64,000 nucleotides of DNA from JANQIO01 sp043513815 (GTDB lineage Bacteria > Pseudomonadota > Gammaproteobacteria > Pseudomonadales > Halieaceae). The DNA lies in assembly GCA_043513815.1 (NCBI GenBank), contig CP121313.1, positions 2,356,001 to 2,420,000 on the forward strand. Direction: 5' to 3'. Both the position numbers and the translations under genes were made by a program. The notes under the pieces are model-generated. The model did no database searches, was not told the DNA's origin, and was given only the letters and a program-made list of their open reading frames with translations. Numbering within the stretch: position 1 is the stretch's first letter; the number at the start of each line of letters is the position of its first letter. Positions 61,647-64,000 of this stretch are shown here, piece after piece.

Positions 61647-62864
61647 CTACTTCGGCAGGCCGAGCACATGCTCGCCGACGATGTTGGCCTGGATCTGGCT
61701 GGTACCGCCGCCGATTGTGGTAGCGAAATTGTTGAGGTAGGCACGCTGCCAGAAGCCGGCGTCCAGGGCGTCGCTGTCGCCCACATAGAGACCGCCGTGC
61801 GCCCCCTGGGCTGCTACCGCGAACTTGCGCATGCGACGGGCATACTCGCTGCTGCGCAGTTTGCCGGACAGGTTCAGGGAGAAGGGGTAGTCCGAGGTCA
61901 GTGCCGGAATGCCGGCGCGCCGATTACTGAGGCTCTGGGCCTTTTCCTCGGTGATCAGCTTGACCAGTTCGTCGCGAATGATCGGGTCCTCCAGCAGTGG
62001 GCGACCGTCTCGGCTCAAGCCCCTGAGGCACTCAATCACGTCCTCGATAACGACCCGGACCTGCATCAACCCGCCCGCGGCCCCGGCCTCGGCGCCGCGC
62101 TCGTACTGCAGGGTCTGCATGGCGATCTTCCAGCCCTCGCCTTCCTCGCCCATCAGGCAGTTGGCGGGAATGCGGGCGTCGGTAAAGAAGGTCTCGGTAA
62201 AACCGTATTCCCCGGTCAATTTCTGGATCGGCCGCGGGTCTATCCCGTCCACGTGCATGGGCGACAGGAAAAAGGACAGGCCGTCGTACTTGCGCTCGGC
62301 CTCGGGGTTGGTGCGCGCCAGCAGAATCATGTATTTCGCGTAATTGCCCATGGTGGTCCAGATCTTGGTGCCGTTGACCACGTAGTCATCGCCGTCCCTG
62401 ACGGCACGGGTCTGGACATTACCGAGGTCGGAACCGTGGTCGGGCTCCGAGAAGCCCTGGCACCAGATATCTTCGGCACTGAGAATGTTTTTCAAGTACT
62501 TCTGTTTCTCCTCGTTGGTGCCCCGGTGCAGGATCAACGGGCCCGCCCAACCGAGGCCGATGACGTTGAAGGCTATCGGTACGGCGGCACGGCGCATCTC
62601 TGCGTCAGCAATTACCTGGAACACCGCCGGCACACCCTGGCCGCCATACTCTTTCGGCCAGGCCATGCCCAGGTAGCCGGCGGACCACAGCTTGTGCTGC
62701 CACTCACGCAGAAAGTCGAGCTGCGGGTCCGAACCGACTTCCATGAAGGTCTGGGGCAGCAGAAAGCCTGGGTCAGCGGGTTTGTTGTCTTTAAGCCAAC
62801 CGGCCACCTGCGTGCGAAACTCGTCGAGTTCCTGCTGTGAAGGGGTGTCTACGGCGCTGTTCAT
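61647..62864 (-). CDS. Acyl-CoA dehydrogenase
   Basis: Predicted 405 residues from ATG 62864. Typical motifs: WCQGFSEPDHGSDLGNVQTRA (substrate and FAD contacts), VVNGTKIWTTMGNYAKYMILLARTN, and the C-terminal IGGGTSQIQANIVGEHVLGL. Together with the preceding gene it resembles the FadE-type heteromeric pairs (alpha2beta2) of actinobacteria and proteobacteria used on steroid or bulky acyl-CoA; this pairing is inferred from order and family. It overlaps the GST stop by four bases. Confidence 0.92.
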   Translation of the reverse strand: MNSAVDTPSQQELDEFRTQVAGWLKDNKPADPGFLLPQTFMEVGSDPQLDFLREWQHKLWSAGYLGMAWPKEYGGQGVPAVFQVIADAEMRRAAVPIAFNVIGLGWAGPLILHRGTNEEKQKYLKNILSAEDIWCQGFSEPDHGSDLGNVQTRAVRDGDDYVVNGTKIWTTMGNYAKYMILLARTNPEAERKYDGLSFFLSPMHVDGIDPRPIQKLTGEYGFTETFFTDARIPANCLMGEEGEGWKIAMQTLQYERGAEAGAAGGLMQVRVVIEDVIECLRGLSRDGRPLLEDPIIRDELVKLITEEKAQSLSNRRAGIPALTSDYPFSLNLSGKLRSSEYARRMRKFAVAAQGAHGGLYVGDSDALDAGFWQRAYLNNFATTIGGGTSQIQANIVGEHVLGLPK

Positions 62865-63532
62865 GACTCTTCCTCCTCAATGAAATCTGCGGCCTGGCTG
62901 CCGTCTTCCTCGCCAATGGCATCGGCACGCTGAAAGGCAGGACGCGCTCTCAGGCGCGCCAGGTAGTCCGCCGTCTGCGGTTTGAATTGCCGCCCGCAGG
63001 CTTCACCCAGCTTCAGGGTATCCGCCAGGTAAAGCGCGTAACCCACGGCGATATCTGCCACGGTGAAGCGGTCGTCGACCAGCCATTCATGGGACTCCAG
63101 ATGGGCGTCCAGCCAGCGCAGGCGCGCATAGAACCATTTGCCGTAGTCCACCGCCACCGGCTGCTTCGCCGGGGTGGGCTCCAGGTGGAAATAGCGCATG
63201 GCTATGGTCTGCGGAAAGGTGAGCGTGGCGTCGGAATGGTACAGCCAGTTGAGATAGGCACCGTACTCCGCGTGATCAGCCTTGAGGCCAAAGTCCCATT
63301 GCTGGTAGCGGTCCACCAGGTAATGGCAGATGGCGCTGGACTCAGTCATCTCGGTATCGCCGTCCTTGAGGAACGGGATGGTCCCCAAAGGGTTTACCTC
63401 CAGGTACTCCTGCTCAAAGATCCGCGGCGGGAACTGCATGACGTGTATGTCGTAATCCAGGCCCATTTCTTCCAGGGCCCACACCGCGCGCAGAGAACGC
63501 GCGCCGCGGCAATGCCAGAGTTTCATGCCCAT
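62861..63532 (-). CDS. Glutathione S-transferase-family protein
   Basis: Predicted 223 residues from ATG 63532 with AGGA about nine bases upstream. N-terminal thioredoxin-like domain: MKLWHCRGARSLRAVWALEEMGLDYDIHVMQFP, EVNPLGTIPFLKDGDTEMTESSAICHYL; the C-terminal helical domain has WLVDDRFTVADIAVGYALYLA. The Cys in HCRGARS stands near the usual Ser/Tyr active site. Embedded among acyl-CoA dehydrogenases, so probably part of that catabolic unit. Substrate unknown. Confidence 0.88.
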   Translation of the reverse strand: MGMKLWHCRGARSLRAVWALEEMGLDYDIHVMQFPPRIFEQEYLEVNPLGTIPFLKDGDTEMTESSAICHYLVDRYQQWDFGLKADHAEYGAYLNWLYHSDATLTFPQTIAMRYFHLEPTPAKQPVAVDYGKWFYARLRWLDAHLESHEWLVDDRFTVADIAVGYALYLADTLKLGEACGRQFKPQTADYLARLRARPAFQRADAIGEEDGSQAADFIEEEES

Positions 63533-63542
63533 GTCAGTGTCC

Positions 63543-64000
63543 TTATAGTTTGTACTGGCGCGCCGCCAGGTCGCGCATAATTTCTTCCGAGCCGCCGCCG
63601 ATAGCGTTGACTCGCACTTCCCGGTAAATGCGCTCCACCCGGCTGCCACGCATGTAGCCAATGCCACCGAGAATCTGCATAGCCTCGCGGGCGCAGAACT
63701 CCATGGTTTCGCTGGCCTGCACCTTCAGCAGAGCGATGTCGCCGGGATCGGGGTGGCCAGCCTCGATGGATTCGTAACAACAGCGGATATAAGCCTGGGT
63801 CGCATTAAGCTTCTGTTTCATCATGGCGATCTTGTGTCGAATCACCTGGTGATCGGCCAGGCGCTTGCCGAAAGTATTGCGATCCCTGGCCCACTCCACC
63901 GCCTCTTCCAGGCAGACGCGACCCAGTGCCTCCATCCCGGCAGCCATGGCCATACGCTCGCCGTTGAAGTTGGTCATGATGACCAGAAAACCCCGGTTCT
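63543..64000 (-). CDS. Acyl-CoA dehydrogenase, 5' end outside window
   Basis: The minus-strand frame is open to the right edge (upstream residues read NRGFLVI before MTNFNGERM), so this is the C-terminal part of a longer gene; only the last 152 or so codons are here. FNGERMAMAAGMEALGRVCLEEAVEWARDRNTFGKRLADHQVIRHKIAMM and GGIGYMRGSRVERIYREVRVNAIGGGSEEIMRDLAARQYKL are the C-terminal FAD-binding and catalytic helices of the family; the Gly-Gly-Ser-Glu-Glu-Ile segment contacts FAD. Ten bases separate it from the GST gene. The visible ATG at 63977 is internal, not the true start. Confidence 0.9.
   Translation of the reverse strand, partial: NRGFLVIMTNFNGERMAMAAGMEALGRVCLEEAVEWARDRNTFGKRLADHQVIRHKIAMMKQKLNATQAYIRCCYESIEAGHPDPGDIALLKVQASETMEFCAREAMQILGGIGYMRGSRVERIYREVRVNAIGGGSEEIMRDLAARQYKL

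Overview
The window looks like a chromosomal segment of a GC-rich marine gammaproteobacterium that carries a purple-bacterial photosynthesis gene cluster, most likely an aerobic anoxygenic phototroph of the OM60/NOR5 (Halieaceae) type. This placement is inferred from gene content: a bchFNBHLM-lhaA-puhABCE block, ppsR-bchG-bch2-bchP, the oxygen-dependent cyclase acsF with a BLUF photoreceptor beside it, and many fatty-acid and acyl-CoA genes. No rRNA, tRNA, CRISPR array, prophage or intact insertion sequence was seen.

Positions 1-21232 hold the photosynthesis region. On the minus strand, bchF, bchN, bchB, bchH, bchL, bchM, lhaA, puhA, puhB, puhC and puhE run as one tightly coupled operon (many 4-base overlaps), followed by a HemN-like radical SAM gene cut by the window edge. 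On the plus strand lie ppsR and then bchG-bch2-bchP plus a small membrane protein gene. acsF (minus) and a BLUF gene (plus) diverge from a shared control region. Three control regions (bchF/ppsR, bchG, acsF/BLUF) each carry a perfect TGT-N12-ACA PpsR box beside a second perfect or degraded box 7-8 bp away, and the boxes sit on recognisable -35/-10 elements. The most striking anomaly is the bchN-bchB junction: the end of bchN and the start of bchB are both missing and the two genes are joined directly, as by a deletion of roughly 230-260 bp. If real, this should disable dark-operative protochlorophyllide reductase in an otherwise intact cluster; if not, it is an assembly error.

Positions 21270-43008 are mixed metabolism and stress genes: glutamate dehydrogenase, a 4-hydroxybutyrate-type CoA-transferase, a nitroreductase, two pirins with a divergent LysR regulator, a lipoprotein hydrolase, an RND efflux pair, a DUF2971 protein, an SMP-30 lactonase, a glutathione transferase, a divergent fpr/finR-like pair, a Crp-type regulator beside a class II aldolase, a double-domain PPK2 kinase and formate-THF ligase.

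Positions 43114-57859 contain a SprT-like protein, a divergent AmmeMemoRadiSam pair with fused B and A proteins, an NfeD-slipin pair, a small block with a mesaconyl-CoA-hydratase-like protein and a 4-hydroxybutyryl-CoA dehydratase-like enzyme, acyltransferases, alpha/beta hydrolases, a metallo-beta-lactamase-fold protein and the lytic transglycosylase MltF. Positions 57973-64000 form a minus-strand catabolic block of three short-chain dehydrogenases, three acyl-CoA dehydrogenases and a glutathione transferase, interrupted by a REP-like palindromic repeat. No stretch longer than 300 bases lacks a gene.
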